Below are positions 39,112 to 48,141 of a stretch of DNA of 64,000 nt, one piece after another. Source of the DNA: Janthinobacterium rivuli (GTDB lineage Bacteria > Pseudomonadota > Gammaproteobacteria > Burkholderiales > Burkholderiaceae_D); the NCBI RefSeq assembly GCF_009208735.1, contig NZ_WFLJ01000017.1, positions 1 to 64,000 on the forward strand, read 5' to 3'. The stretch's first letter is position 1, and every line of letters starts with the position of its first letter. Position numbers and translations under genes: made by a program. The notes under the pieces are model-generated. The model was not told the origin of the DNA, made no database searches, and saw only the letters and a program-made list of their open reading frames with translations.

Positions 39112-40821
39112 TTACATTTTGTTTGGCGCGGACACGCCGATCAGTGCCAGGCCGTTGCGCAGCACCTGGCGCGCGGCGATGACGAGGGCCAGGCGGGCCA
39201 GCTTGACGGCTTCGTCCTCGACCAGCACTTTTTCGGCGAAGTAGAAGCTGTGCAGGTTGGCGGCCAAGTCGCGCAGGTAGAAGGCGACTTGGTGCGGTCC
39301 CAGTTCGGCTTGCGCGCGCGCCAGCATTTCCGGGTAGGCGGCCAGGGTCGCCAGCAGGGTCGCCTCGGTCGGCGCCGTCAGTGGGGACAAATCAACGCCG
39401 GCAATCGCGCTTGCATCGCCGCCCCAGTTTTCCAGGATGCGGCAGATGCGCGCATGCGCGTACTGCACGTAATAGACCGGGTTTTCATCGGTGGTTTTCA
39501 GCGCCACGTCGACGTCGAAGACGAATTCCGTGTCGGCCTTGCGCGAGATCAGGAAGAAGCGCACGGCATCGCGGCCCTTGGCGATGTCGCCGCCGCCCGA
39601 CCATTCGATCAGGTCGCGCACGGTCACGTAGGAGCCGGCGCGTTTCGAAATTTTCACCTCTTCGCCGTCCTTCATGACGGTGACCATCTTGTGCAGCACG
39701 TAGTCGGGGTAGCCTTGCGGGATGCCCATGTCGACCGCTTGCAGGCCGGCGCGCACGCGCGCGATGGTGCCGTGGTGGTCGCTGCCCTGGATATTGATGG
39801 CTTGCACGAAGCCGCGCTGCCATTTCACCAGGTGATACGCGACGTCCGGCACGAAATACGTGTAGGTGCCGTCGGTCTTGCGCATGACGCGGTCCTTGTC
39901 GTCGCCGAAGTCGGTGGTGCGCAGCCACAGCGCGCCATCCTGCTCGTAGGTGTGGCCCGCCTTGATCAGGGTTTCCACGGCGCTGTTGACCTTGCCGTCC
40001 GCGTACAGCGACGATTCCAAGTAGTAATTGTCGAACTTCACGCCAAACGCCTGCAAGTCGATGTCCTGCTCGTTGCGCAGGTAGGTGACGGCGAACGGGC
40101 GGATCGAATCGATGTCGTCCACGTTGCCGTTGGCCGTGGCGGGCAAGCCATCGCTGGCCGAGACGGTCTTGCCGGCCTTGAAGTCGTTGGCGATATCGGC
40201 GATGTAGTCGCCGTTGTAGGCGGACTCGGGCCATTCGGCGTCGCCCGGCTTGAAGCCGCGCGCGCGCGCCTGCACGGAGTTGGCCAGGGTCTGGATCTGC
40301 ACGCCCGCGTCGTTATAGTAGAACTCGCGCGTCACTTTGTAGCCTTGCGCGTCGAACAGCGAGGACAGGGCGTCGCCCAGGGCTGCCTGGCGGCCGTGGC
40401 CCACATGCAGCGGGCCGGTCGGGTTGGCCGAGACGAATTCCAGGATGACTTGCTTGCCGGCGCCTGCCGTGCTGCGGCCATAGCTGTCGGCCTCGCTCAG
40501 GATGGTTTTTACGACGGCCTGCTTGGCGGCGGCGGAGACGCGCACGTTGATGAAGCCGGGACCGGCGATTTCCACTGCCTCGATCAGGCCCTTGCCGGCC
40601 GGATTGGCCAGCACGGCGCTGACGATGGTTTGCGCCAGTTCGCGCGGATTCTGTTTCAGCTGCTTGGCCAGCTGCATGGCGATATTGCAGGCGACGTCGC
40701 CATGCGATGCGTCGCGTGGTCGCTCGAGCACCACGGTAGGCGCGAGCGAAGTGCCGGCCAGGACGGGAGCGAGGGCGGCCTGGAACAGGGCGATGATTTC
40801 TTGTTTCTGTTGGGCGAGCAT
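39112..40821 (-). CDS. argS: Arginyl-tRNA synthetase
   Basis: The 569-residue class I synthetase has the HIGH-like motif in [20 protein letters not shown] and the KMSKS-like [16 protein letters not shown]. It also has the N-terminal Add-1 domain ([15 protein letters not shown]) and a C-terminal anticodon-binding domain. It charges tRNA-Arg. It heads a minus-strand run: argS, ftsN-like, dsbA, SDR, birA, coaX, SPOR-like gene. Confidence 0.96.
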   Translation of the reverse strand: MLAQQKQEIIALFQAALAPVLAGTSLAPTVVLERPRDASHGDVACNIAMQLAKQLKQNPRELAQTIVSAVLANPAGKGLIEAVEIAGPGFINVRVSAAAKQAVVKTILSEADSYGRSTAGAGKQVILEFVSANPTGPLHVGHGRQAALGDALSSLFDAQGYKVTREFYYNDAGVQIQTLANSVQARARGFKPGDAEWPESAYNGDYIADIANDFKAGKTVSASDGLPATANGNVDDIDSIRPFAVTYLRNEQDIDLQAFGVKFDNYYLESSLYADGKVNSAVETLIKAGHTYEQDGALWLRTTDFGDDKDRVMRKTDGTYTYFVPDVAYHLVKWQRGFVQAINIQGSDHHGTIARVRAGLQAVDMGIPQGYPDYVLHKMVTVMKDGEEVKISKRAGSYVTVRDLIEWSGGGDIAKGRDAVRFFLISRKADTEFVFDVDVALKTTDENPVYYVQYAHARICRILENWGGDASAIAGVDLSPLTAPTEATLLATLAAYPEMLARAQAELGPHQVAFYLRDLAANLHSFYFAEKVLVEDEAVKLARLALVIAARQVLRNGLALIGVSAPNKM

Positions 40822-41197
40822 GAGCAGGATGGCGGCGGAACCGCGTTAAGAATGAATAGAATGAATCAAAAAGCAAAACGGACGGCAAGTACCCAAGCCG
40901 CCCAGACTGCCTTAATTATACTGGTTTGCTGCCGGGAACAATACGCCAGCGGGCAGTGTCCCCGTGCCGGCGCGTTTCACGATATTATCGGGACAGCATG
41001 CTTATGTTGGTGCATGAAAACATCAGCATGGCGCATTCTGCTTGTATATATGCAGTTTTTTGCCGCAATTTACAGGTATCGCTGCAATCGCTTGGGCCAG
41101 AGGGCGCCACAAACGCTACAATCGACCCTTTATTGATGACGCGCGGCCACGCCTTTGCCACCATGCAGCCCGCCGCGCGCAGCCACACCGGATAACT
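40822..41197. promoter_or_regulatory. Divergent control region argS / rsmB
   Basis: This 376-bp interval has no convincing gene. On the minus strand TTGTTC (40936-40941), a 15-bp spacer and TATAAT (40915-40920) form a likely argS promoter. On the plus strand TTGGGC (41092-41097) and TACAAT (41117-41122), 19 bp apart, may serve rsmB. The middle is AT-richer than its surroundings. It is also one proposed edge of an inversion (see findings). Confidence 0.45.
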
Positions 41198-42619
41198 ATG
41201 AACAAGCGCCCCACGCTGAAATTGAAAACCAAGCCGGCGCCAGGCCAGGCTCCAGCCGCACCGAAATTGCGTCCCAGCTACCATCCCGACCTGAAACCGG
41301 TCTTGCAGCCAGGCTTCCAACCCGATTTGCGCGCCGACTCGCTGGCGTTTTGCCTGCTGGGCGCGGCCAATGCCGTGGCGCAAGTGCGCACGGGCACGGC
41401 CCTGCCGCAGGCGCTGGCCAAGGTGTTTACGCAATCGAACGCCAGCCCGCAGGCGCGCGGCGCCATCCAGGATATTTCCTACCGCACCATGCGCCAACTG
41501 GGCCGCAGCGAAACCCTGGTCGGCCTGATGACGTCGAAGGCGCCCGAGCCGCCGATGCTGGCCGCGCTGCTGTGCTGCGCGCTGTCCTTGATGTCGGCCG
41601 AGCCGGGCGAACAGCCGTACGAAGAATTCACGGTGGTCGACCAGGCCGTCACGGTTGCCACCTCGCACCCGGACCTGGCGCACGCCAAGGGCATGGTGAA
41701 TGCCGTCTTGCGCCGCTTCTTGCGCGAGCGCAAGTCCTTGCTGGAAGCGGCACTGCAGCAACCTTTGGCGCAATGGAATTATCCGCAGTGGTGGATCGAC
41801 TCGCTGCGCCTGGCTTACCCGCGCGACTGGCAAGCCATTTTGACGGCCGGCAATGCCGTGCCGCCGCTGACCTTGCGCGTGAATCGCCGCAAGAGCACGG
41901 TCGAAGCCTACCTGGCCGTGCTGCAGGAGGCAGGCATCGCCGCGCGCCAGGTGGGGCCGTTCGCCGTGCGCCTGGACAAGCCGATCGGCGTGGCGCTGAT
42001 CCCCGGCTTCGAGCAGGGCGTCGTCTCCGTGCAGGATGCTGGCGCGCAATTGGCCGCGCCCTTGCTCGATTTGCAGGATGGCATGCGTGTGCTGGACGCC
42101 TGCGCGGCGCCCGGCGGCAAGACGTGCCACATCCTCGAACTGGCCGACGTGCAAGTGACGGCCATCGACGCGGACGCCAAGCGCCTGCCGCGCATCGCGG
42201 AAAACCTCGAGCGCCTGGGTCTGGAAGCCACCCTGAAGGCGCAGGATGCGCAATCGAGCGCATGGTGGGACGGTCAGCAGTACGACCGCATCCTGGCCGA
42301 CGTGCCGTGCACGGCCTCGGGCATCGTGCGCCGCCATCCCGACATCCGCTGGTTGCGCCGCAAGGGCGACGCGTTCCAACTTGCAACACTTTCCTCCAAA
42401 ATTCTGGACAACCTGTGGCAGATGCTGCGCCCCGATGGTAAATTGCTATTCGTGACATGTTCATTGTGGCCGCAAGAGTCCGAGGCACAGGCGGCGGCAT
42501 TTGCGGTACGCAATAACGCGACCCGATTGACAGCGCCTGGCCAACTGTTGCCGACTGGCAGCGCGGAGCAGGACCACGACGGTTTGTTCTATGCGCTCTT
42601 CCAAAAAAATGCGGCTTGA
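41198..42619 (+). CDS. rsmB: 16S rRNA (cytosine-967-C5)-methyltransferase RsmB
   Basis: The start at 41198 gives 473 residues. After a basic N-terminus the NusB-like RNA-binding domain runs to about residue 190 (SPQARGAIQDISYRTMRQLG). The catalytic domain then shows SVQDAGAQLAAPLL, the SAM motif VLDACAAPGGKT, DRILADVPCTASGIVRRHPD with the Pro-Cys motif, and VTCSLWPQESE with the second Cys. It methylates C967 of 16S rRNA. fmt, its frequent neighbour in proteobacteria, lies 14 kb away on the other strand. Confidence 0.94.
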   Translation: MNKRPTLKLKTKPAPGQAPAAPKLRPSYHPDLKPVLQPGFQPDLRADSLAFCLLGAANAVAQVRTGTALPQALAKVFTQSNASPQARGAIQDISYRTMRQLGRSETLVGLMTSKAPEPPMLAALLCCALSLMSAEPGEQPYEEFTVVDQAVTVATSHPDLAHAKGMVNAVLRRFLRERKSLLEAALQQPLAQWNYPQWWIDSLRLAYPRDWQAILTAGNAVPPLTLRVNRRKSTVEAYLAVLQEAGIAARQVGPFAVRLDKPIGVALIPGFEQGVVSVQDAGAQLAAPLLDLQDGMRVLDACAAPGGKTCHILELADVQVTAIDADAKRLPRIAENLERLGLEATLKAQDAQSSAWWDGQQYDRILADVPCTASGIVRRHPDIRWLRRKGDAFQLATLSSKILDNLWQMLRPDGKLLFVTCSLWPQESEAQAAAFAVRNNATRLTAPGQLLPTGSAEQDHDGLFYALFQKNAA

Positions 42620-42662
42620 GCGATTCGTCGAACCTTTTCTTACGGACACTACTGGCGCACTT

Positions 42663-43223
42663 GTGACAACACGACTCTTCCGACTCCTGGCCCTGCTGCT
42701 GATGCTGGCATGTACCATGCCACGCGCGCATGCCGCCGACATGGTCGAGATCACCCGTGCCTACATCGAGGCTAGCGAAGAGGGTTACAAGCTGGCCGCC
42801 ACGTATTCCTTCGAGCTCAATCACGACCTCGATGACGCGGTACAGCATGGCGTGCCGCTGTATTTCACGACGGAAATCGAACTGACCCGGCCCCGCTGGT
42901 ACTGGTTCGATGAAAAAGCCATCGTCGCGCGCCAGACCAGCAAGCTGTCCTACAACGTGCTGACGCGCCAGTATCACGTGTCGGGCGGTGGCTTGCAGCA
43001 AAGCTTCCCCACCCTCGACGACGCGCTGTTCCTGATCCGCCGTCCCAGCCGCTGGCTGGTGGCGCGGCGCGGCGAGCTGAAAGTGGGGCAGACGTACAAC
43101 GTCACCTTGCGCATGGGCATGGACCGCGACTATCTGCCCAAGCCGATACAGGTCAATGCCTTCAATAACAGCGACTGGCGCCTGGCTTCGAATAAAAAAA
43201 CCTTCTTGTATACGGCGGAGTAG
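42663..43223 (+). CDS. DUF4390 domain-containing exported protein
   Basis: The protein matches the DUF4390 family found before ntrY in betaproteobacteria. The GTG at 42663 is preferred (186 residues) because a signal peptide follows directly: TTRLFRLLALLLMLACTMPR, cleavage near HAAD. An ATG at 42609 and a frame from 42591 are alternatives. The mature part has YSFELNHDLDDAVQHGVPLY and LRMGMDRDYLPKPIQVNAFN. It is probably periplasmic and may be a sensor partner of NtrY; that link is inferred from its constant neighbourhood. The next gene starts on its last base. Confidence 0.8.
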   Translation: MTTRLFRLLALLLMLACTMPRAHAADMVEITRAYIEASEEGYKLAATYSFELNHDLDDAVQHGVPLYFTTEIELTRPRWYWFDEKAIVARQTSKLSYNVLTRQYHVSGGGLQQSFPTLDDALFLIRRPSRWLVARRGELKVGQTYNVTLRMGMDRDYLPKPIQVNAFNNSDWRLASNKKTFLYTAE

Positions 43224-45520
43224 TGAGTCAAGCATTGCGCTATCTGCTGGTGGTGGGCGGCGGCATTGTCAGTATCCTGCTGTTCCTGCTGGCGTCGGCT
43301 TCCGACAATTCCGGCTTTTTCGACCGTTACTACACCTGGCTGTTGGGCCTGAATGCGGCCGTGGCCGTGTCCCTGCTGGCGCTGGTGGGCATTTCCCTGG
43401 CGCGCCTGTACGCACGCTACAAGAGCGGCAAGTTCGGCTCCAAGCTGATGACGCGCCTGGTGATGCTGTTCGCCGCCGTCGGCATCCTGCCCGGCCTGGT
43501 GATTTTCCTTGTGTCAGTGCAATTCGTCTCCCACTCGATCGAATCCTGGTTCAACGTCAAGATCGAAGCGGCGCTGGAATCGGGGATTGAGCTGGGCCGT
43601 GCCGGCCTCGACGCGGCCTTGGTCGAGCTCGACCACCGGGGCCACAAGGCCGTCGAAGAACTGGGCGCCGACCCGGTGGCCGGCCCTGCCGTGCTGACCA
43701 GCCTGCTGCGCGACGAGGGCATGCAAAATGTCATGCTCGTCAGCGGAGACGGCGTGCTGCTGGCCAGCGCCGGGCCGCATAGCGCGGCCGACTTGCCGAC
43801 TGCCGCCATGCTGGTGCAGGCGGCCTTGCCGGCCGGCTATGCCTCCGCCGAAGGGGGCCTGGAATTGCACGACGATGGCACGGAGTCGGGCGGCGGCGGT
43901 TTCCGCTCGGGCCTGCCGGCGTCTCTGGACTCGGCGGCCAGCCTGCGCCTGCGCGTGCTGGTGGCCGTGCCGGGGCCTTCCGTCTCGCCCCGCTATTTGC
44001 AACTGCTGCAATCGGTGCCGCCCAAGCTGGCGACGAATGGCGAAGTGCTGCGCGCCGCCTACAGCGAATACAAGGAACGTTTCGTCGCGCGCGTGGGCTT
44101 GCGCAAGATGTACATGGAAATCCTCACCTTGACCCTGCTGCTGGCCATTTTCGGCGCCATCGGCAGCGCTTTCCTGATCGCCAGCAATCTGGCCCAGCCC
44201 CTGCTGCTGCTGGCCGAAGGCACGCGCGCCGTGGCCGAGGGCGACTTGTCGCCGCGCCCCATCGTCGCCACCAAGGATGAACTGGGCACCCTGACGCAGT
44301 CGTTCAATATCATGACGCGCCAGTTGCTCGATGCGCGCACGGCCGTGGAAAGCAACCGCGCCGCCTTGCAGAACGCCAAGGCCCACCTGGAATCGGTGCT
44401 GGCGAACATGTCGGCCGGCGTGATGGTGCTCGACGGCGATTTCAAGCTGGTGACCTGCAATGAGTCGGTCGAGCGCATCCTCCAGCATTCGGGCATGAGC
44501 ATGGTCGGCCAGCCGCTGGCGCATATTGCCGGAATGGAAGAGTTTGGCGGCGCTATCATCAGCGCTTTCACGGCGCAAAGCGCGCAATCGGCGTCGGGCC
44601 GCAGCCAGCAGCGCCTGCACTGGCAGCGGCAGATCGAGATTCCACGCCGCCTGGGCAGCAGTGCCGACGAGCATGACATCACCTTGCTGGCGCGCGGTTC
44701 GCGCCTGCCGCTCGAGTCCGGCAGCGGCTACATCGTCGTCTTCGATGATATTTCCGACGTGATTTCCGCGCAGCGCTCGATCGCCTGGGGCGAGGTGGCG
44801 CGCCGCCTGGCGCATGAAATCAAGAACCCGCTCACGCCGATCCAGCTGTCGGCCGAGCGCCTGCAGATGAAGCTGGAAGGCAAGCTGGAGCAGCCGGACG
44901 CCGACCTGCTCAGCCGCGCCACCACCACCATCGTCAAGCAGGTCGATGCGATGAAGCGCATGGTCGACGACTTCCGCGACTATGCGCGCACGCCGCCGGC
45001 CGTGCTCACGCCGCTGCGCTTGAACGAGTTGATCGAAGAGATCCTGAACCTGTACCTGCGCGGCGACGATGGCGACATCATCCACCCGCAACTGGCGCCG
45101 AATCTGCCGATGGTGATGGGCGATCCGACCCAGTTGCGCCAGGTGATCCATAACCTGCTGCAGAACGCGCAGGACGCCATGGCCGACTTGCCGCCGGACT
45201 CGCCGCATCCGCGGATTGACGTAAGGACGGAAGCAATTCATTATCGCAGTGCGGACGGTGGCGTGAATGTCGCCGTGCGGCTGGCCATCAGCGACAATGG
45301 TCCTGGTTTCGCGCCAAAAATCCTGGCGCGCGCCTTCGAGCCGTATGTGACCTCGAAGGCGCGCGGCACGGGCTTGGGCCTGGCGATGGTCAAGAAAATT
45401 ATCGATGAACACGGCGGACGCATCGATATCGAGAACCGGGTCGACGGCAATGGCGCTTCGGTGGTCATTTTGCTGTTAAAGTTAGCTCCCGACACTCCTG
45501 CCCAGGAATTCCTGGCGTGA
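43223..45520 (+). CDS. ntrY: NtrY-type sensor histidine kinase
   Basis: The GTG start at 43223 overlaps the stop of the DUF4390 gene. The 765-residue protein has about three N-terminal membrane helices, a periplasmic part, and a further helix near residue 310 (LTLLLAIFGAIGSAFLIA). HAMP (about 330-380), a PAS domain (about 390-510) and a kinase core follow. The phosphorylated His531 lies in RRLAHEIKNPLTPIQLSAER. The ATP-binding domain shows QVIHNLLQNAQDAMAD, ISDNGPGFAPKIL and GTGLGLAMVKKIIDEHGG. NtrY kinases respond to nitrogen or redox state in other bacteria; the signal here is unknown. The response regulator follows at 45619. Confidence 0.9.
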   Translation: MSQALRYLLVVGGGIVSILLFLLASASDNSGFFDRYYTWLLGLNAAVAVSLLALVGISLARLYARYKSGKFGSKLMTRLVMLFAAVGILPGLVIFLVSVQFVSHSIESWFNVKIEAALESGIELGRAGLDAALVELDHRGHKAVEELGADPVAGPAVLTSLLRDEGMQNVMLVSGDGVLLASAGPHSAADLPTAAMLVQAALPAGYASAEGGLELHDDGTESGGGGFRSGLPASLDSAASLRLRVLVAVPGPSVSPRYLQLLQSVPPKLATNGEVLRAAYSEYKERFVARVGLRKMYMEILTLTLLLAIFGAIGSAFLIASNLAQPLLLLAEGTRAVAEGDLSPRPIVATKDELGTLTQSFNIMTRQLLDARTAVESNRAALQNAKAHLESVLANMSAGVMVLDGDFKLVTCNESVERILQHSGMSMVGQPLAHIAGMEEFGGAIISAFTAQSAQSASGRSQQRLHWQRQIEIPRRLGSSADEHDITLLARGSRLPLESGSGYIVVFDDISDVISAQRSIAWGEVARRLAHEIKNPLTPIQLSAERLQMKLEGKLEQPDADLLSRATTTIVKQVDAMKRMVDDFRDYARTPPAVLTPLRLNELIEEILNLYLRGDDGDIIHPQLAPNLPMVMGDPTQLRQVIHNLLQNAQDAMADLPPDSPHPRIDVRTEAIHYRSADGGVNVAVRLAISDNGPGFAPKILARAFEPYVTSKARGTGLGLAMVKKIIDEHGGRIDIENRVDGNGASVVILLLKLAPDTPAQEFLA

Positions 45521-45618
45521 GGGTCTGGTTTAGTATTTAAAACACTAATAAAATCATAGTTGTCCGCCGTGTACATCTTGTGCGCGACGGCCGGCGAAAT
45601 GAGGAAGGCAAGACACGA

Positions 45619-46338
45619 ATGGCAAACATACTCGTAGTGGATGATGAAATGGGTATCCGTGAGTTGCTCTCGGAAATTTTGGGCGACGAAGGACATGCTA
45701 TCCAGCTGGCCGAAAATGCGCAGCAGGCGCGTGAAGCGCGTGCCGCCGGTGCGCCGGATCTGGTATTGCTCGATATCTGGATGCCCGACACCGATGGCGT
45801 CACCTTGCTCAAGGAATGGCAGCGCGATGGCTTGCTGACCATGCCGGTGATCATGATGTCGGGCCACGCCACCATCGATACGGCGGTCGAGGCGACGCGC
45901 ATCGGCGCCATGAATTTCCTGGAAAAACCGATTGCCCTGCAAAAACTGCTGAAGGCAGTCCAGCAAGGCTTGACGCGGGCACAGGAAACCGTGCGAGCGC
46001 CGAGCGTGGCGCCGCGTCCCGTGGCCCCGGTGGTGCCCGAGGAAAGCAGCCATCCCGTGCCCAGCTTTGGCGGCAGCGCGCCGCAACAGCTGATGGTGCG
46101 CCCAGGCATCGCGGTACCGGCGGTGGCTGAAGGCCATGGCTACAACCTGTCGTTCGACTTGCCCCTGCGCGAGGCGCGCGACGCGTTCGAGCGCATGTAT
46201 TTCGAACACCACCTGGGACGCGAAGGCGGCAGCATGACCCGCGTGGCGGAAAAAACGGGCCTCGAGCGCACCCATTTGTACCGCAAGCTGAAGCAGCTGG
46301 GCGTCGAACCGGGCAAGCTGGCCAAGAAAAGCCTGTGA
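45619..46338 (+). CDS. Response regulator with receiver and Fis-type HTH, no AAA+ domain
   Basis: The start at 45619 follows GAGGAAGG and gives 239 residues. The receiver domain (1-120) has Asp8-Asp9, the phospho-acceptor Asp52 in LLDIWMPD, and EKPIALQKLL. A Pro-rich linker (about 125-180) leads to a Fis/NtrC-type helix-turn-helix (about 190-235) with MTRVAEKTGLERTHLYRKLK. NtrX and NtrC normally carry a central AAA+ sigma-54-activating domain of about 230 residues; it is wholly absent, so this protein cannot act as a standard sigma-54 activator. It is the likely partner of NtrY. Confidence 0.88.
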   Translation: MANILVVDDEMGIRELLSEILGDEGHAIQLAENAQQAREARAAGAPDLVLLDIWMPDTDGVTLLKEWQRDGLLTMPVIMMSGHATIDTAVEATRIGAMNFLEKPIALQKLLKAVQQGLTRAQETVRAPSVAPRPVAPVVPEESSHPVPSFGGSAPQQLMVRPGIAVPAVAEGHGYNLSFDLPLREARDAFERMYFEHHLGREGGSMTRVAEKTGLERTHLYRKLKQLGVEPGKLAKKSL

Positions 46339-46736
46339 CGGCAGCCGTGCGGCGTCCGACGCCGCTGACCTTGGTCAGCGGTGGACGTGCCGCCGGGCGC
46401 GAAGCGGCCATCGCGCAAGCCTTGCCGCCTGGCCAGCCGGTCGCCGTGATCCTCGAGGGCCTCGCCGACGGCAACCCCATGCTGGCCGAACTGGCCGAGC
46501 AAGTTTCCCCTTCTCCACCATTTCCATTGCAACTGTTGCGCATCGCGCCCGGTTGCCTGTGCTGCAGCGGCAATCTCGTATTGCGTGTAACATTGAATCG
46601 TCTGCTGCGCCATCCACCCGCACACTTGTTCATCAGCCTGGCCGACGCCTCGCACATCGAACAACTGCGCACCTGGCTCACCGCCAGTCCCTACGATGCC
46701 CTGCTGGCGCTGCAAGCAGACATGGTGGTTGCCTGA
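46335..46736 (+). CDS. CobW/COG0523-like N-terminal fragment without P-loop
   Basis: The 133-residue product starts with GTG overlapping the response-regulator stop codon. The order of motifs resembles the start of CobW-type metal GTPases. These are TLVSGGRAAGREAAIAQAL where the P-loop should be, PVAVILEGLADGNP, then GCLCCSGN with Cys74, Cys76 and Cys77 in the family's CxCC metal motif, then HLFISLADASHIEQL. The GxxGxGKT lysine and Gly pattern are lost (GRAAGREA), and the rest of the GTPase is missing. It may be a metal-binding remnant with a new role or decaying. Family assignment is by eye. Confidence 0.5.
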   Translation: MTAAVRRPTPLTLVSGGRAAGREAAIAQALPPGQPVAVILEGLADGNPMLAELAEQVSPSPPFPLQLLRIAPGCLCCSGNLVLRVTLNRLLRHPPAHLFISLADASHIEQLRTWLTASPYDALLALQADMVVA

Positions 46737-46889
46737 CGATTTCCCGTTCGACTCATCGCAAGCGCAGTTTGCATCTCGTTACAACTCTGTAGCCCGCAGG
46801 GTGGCATGGCCGCTTGAAATGGCGCCGTGTGGACCCCACCTCTGTCCTGAAACCGCAGGAGTTTCTCCTGCTTGAGCGAAGGATGCAAA

Positions 46890-47147
46890 ATGAACCTGAT
46901 CTATAACAGCGAACAATACAGCGTCGTGGAATTCGGCGCCGACGTCGACCTGGAAGCCCTGCGCTTTGGCGGCTATGAAATCGTCGACAAGGGCGGCAAG
47001 CGGGAAACCTTTATCGCCGGCATCCTTGCGCAAAACTTCCGCCGCGACGTCACGGAGCTGATCGCCAGCGAACCCAGCATGGAAGAGATCGATGAATTTT
47101 TGGGCAGCTATGATTCCCTCATGAGCCAGCCCGTCCTGTTGCACTGA
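46890..47147 (+). CDS. DUF3567 family protein
   Basis: The 85-residue protein, from ATG 46890 with GAAGGA upstream, begins MNLIYNSEQYSVVEFGADVD and continues ALRFGGYEIVDKGGKRETFI, a strong match to the betaproteobacterial DUF3567 family. It is acidic and soluble, with no known function. A perfect 7-bp hairpin (GCAGGAG-TTT-CTCCTGC, 46855-46871) lies 18 bp before the start and could shape the leader. Confidence 0.85.
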   Translation: MNLIYNSEQYSVVEFGADVDLEALRFGGYEIVDKGGKRETFIAGILAQNFRRDVTELIASEPSMEEIDEFLGSYDSLMSQPVLLH

Positions 47148-47224
47148 CCGGATGGCTATCGCCACCATACCAATCCGTCTGACGGCATGGTATGGTGGTT
47201 GTGTTATCCAGCTGCAAACAGACC

Positions 47225-48004
47225 ATGTGCCAACTTCTCGGAATGAATTGCAATGTCCCCACGGACATTGTCTTTAGTTTTACCGGCTTCGCCATGCGTG
47301 GCGGCCATACCGATACCCACCATGACGGTTGGGGCATCGCCTTTTTCGAGGGCGCCGGCGTGCGCCATTTCGTCGACCACCAGGCGGCCATCGCCTCGCC
47401 CGTGGCCGAGCTGATCAAACGCTATCCCATCAAGTCGCGCAATGTCATCGCGCATATCCGCAAGGCTACGCAAGGCCAGGTGGCGCTGGAAAACTGCCAC
47501 CCTTTCGTGCGCGAACTGTGGGGCCGCTACTGGGTCTTTGCCCATAATGGCGATTTGAAGGAATTCCATCCCGTGCTGACGGGCAGTTACCGCCCCGTCG
47601 GCTGCACGGACAGCGAACTGGCCTTCTGCTACCTGCTGCAGGAATTGCACGCGCGCTTTGGCGACGCGCCGCCGGCCTTGCCGGCCCTGCACCTGGCGCT
47701 GGCTGAGCTGTTGCCCGGCATCGCGGCGCACGGCACCTTCAACATGATGCTGTCGAGCGGCGCGGCGCTGTTTGCCCATTGCTCGACCAGCTTGCACTAT
47801 CTGGTGCGACAACATCCGTTTCCAACTGCTAAACTCTCCGATGAAGACCTGAGTGTGGACTTTTCCCAGGTGACGACGCCGCAGGACCGCGTGGCCGTGA
47901 TCGTTACCCAGCCGCTGACGACAAATGAGCAATGGACGGCGTTTGCGCCCGGTGAATTGAAATTATTTGTCGACGGGATGGTGCAAGACACGCCAGTCGC
48001 CTAA
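47225..48004 (+). CDS. Class II glutamine amidotransferase (YafJ-like)
   Basis: The ATG at 47225 gives 259 residues beginning MCQLLGMNCNVPTDIVFSFT. Cys2 becomes the N-terminal nucleophile after Met removal. Other marks are HHDGWGIAFFEG, RNVIAHIRKATQGQVALENC and the oxyanion region YWVFAHNGDLKEF. It should hydrolyse glutamine; the acceptor is unknown. The longer frame from 47192 would bury the Cys and was rejected. Confidence 0.88.
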   Translation: MCQLLGMNCNVPTDIVFSFTGFAMRGGHTDTHHDGWGIAFFEGAGVRHFVDHQAAIASPVAELIKRYPIKSRNVIAHIRKATQGQVALENCHPFVRELWGRYWVFAHNGDLKEFHPVLTGSYRPVGCTDSELAFCYLLQELHARFGDAPPALPALHLALAELLPGIAAHGTFNMMLSSGAALFAHCSTSLHYLVRQHPFPTAKLSDEDLSVDFSQVTTPQDRVAVIVTQPLTTNEQWTAFAPGELKLFVDGMVQDTPVA

Positions 48005-48141
48005 TTTGTTGACGACAATACGCCGGATTGCTGCCAAAATACCCACAGCGCGGGCGGAATTCAGCTAAAGTATTGTCAATAGTGAACCTTGATGCGGGCG
48101 CGGCGCGGCCGGTGTCACTCGACGTGATTGATGAAGAGTTA

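Noticed and set aside
39250-41136. Long plus-strand open frame opposite argS
   Set aside because: It is a reverse-frame shadow of argS, which has all synthetase motifs.
43514-45412. Long minus-strand open frame opposite ntrY
   Set aside because: It is antisense to the kinase with its intact His, N and G boxes. The composition is that of a shadow.
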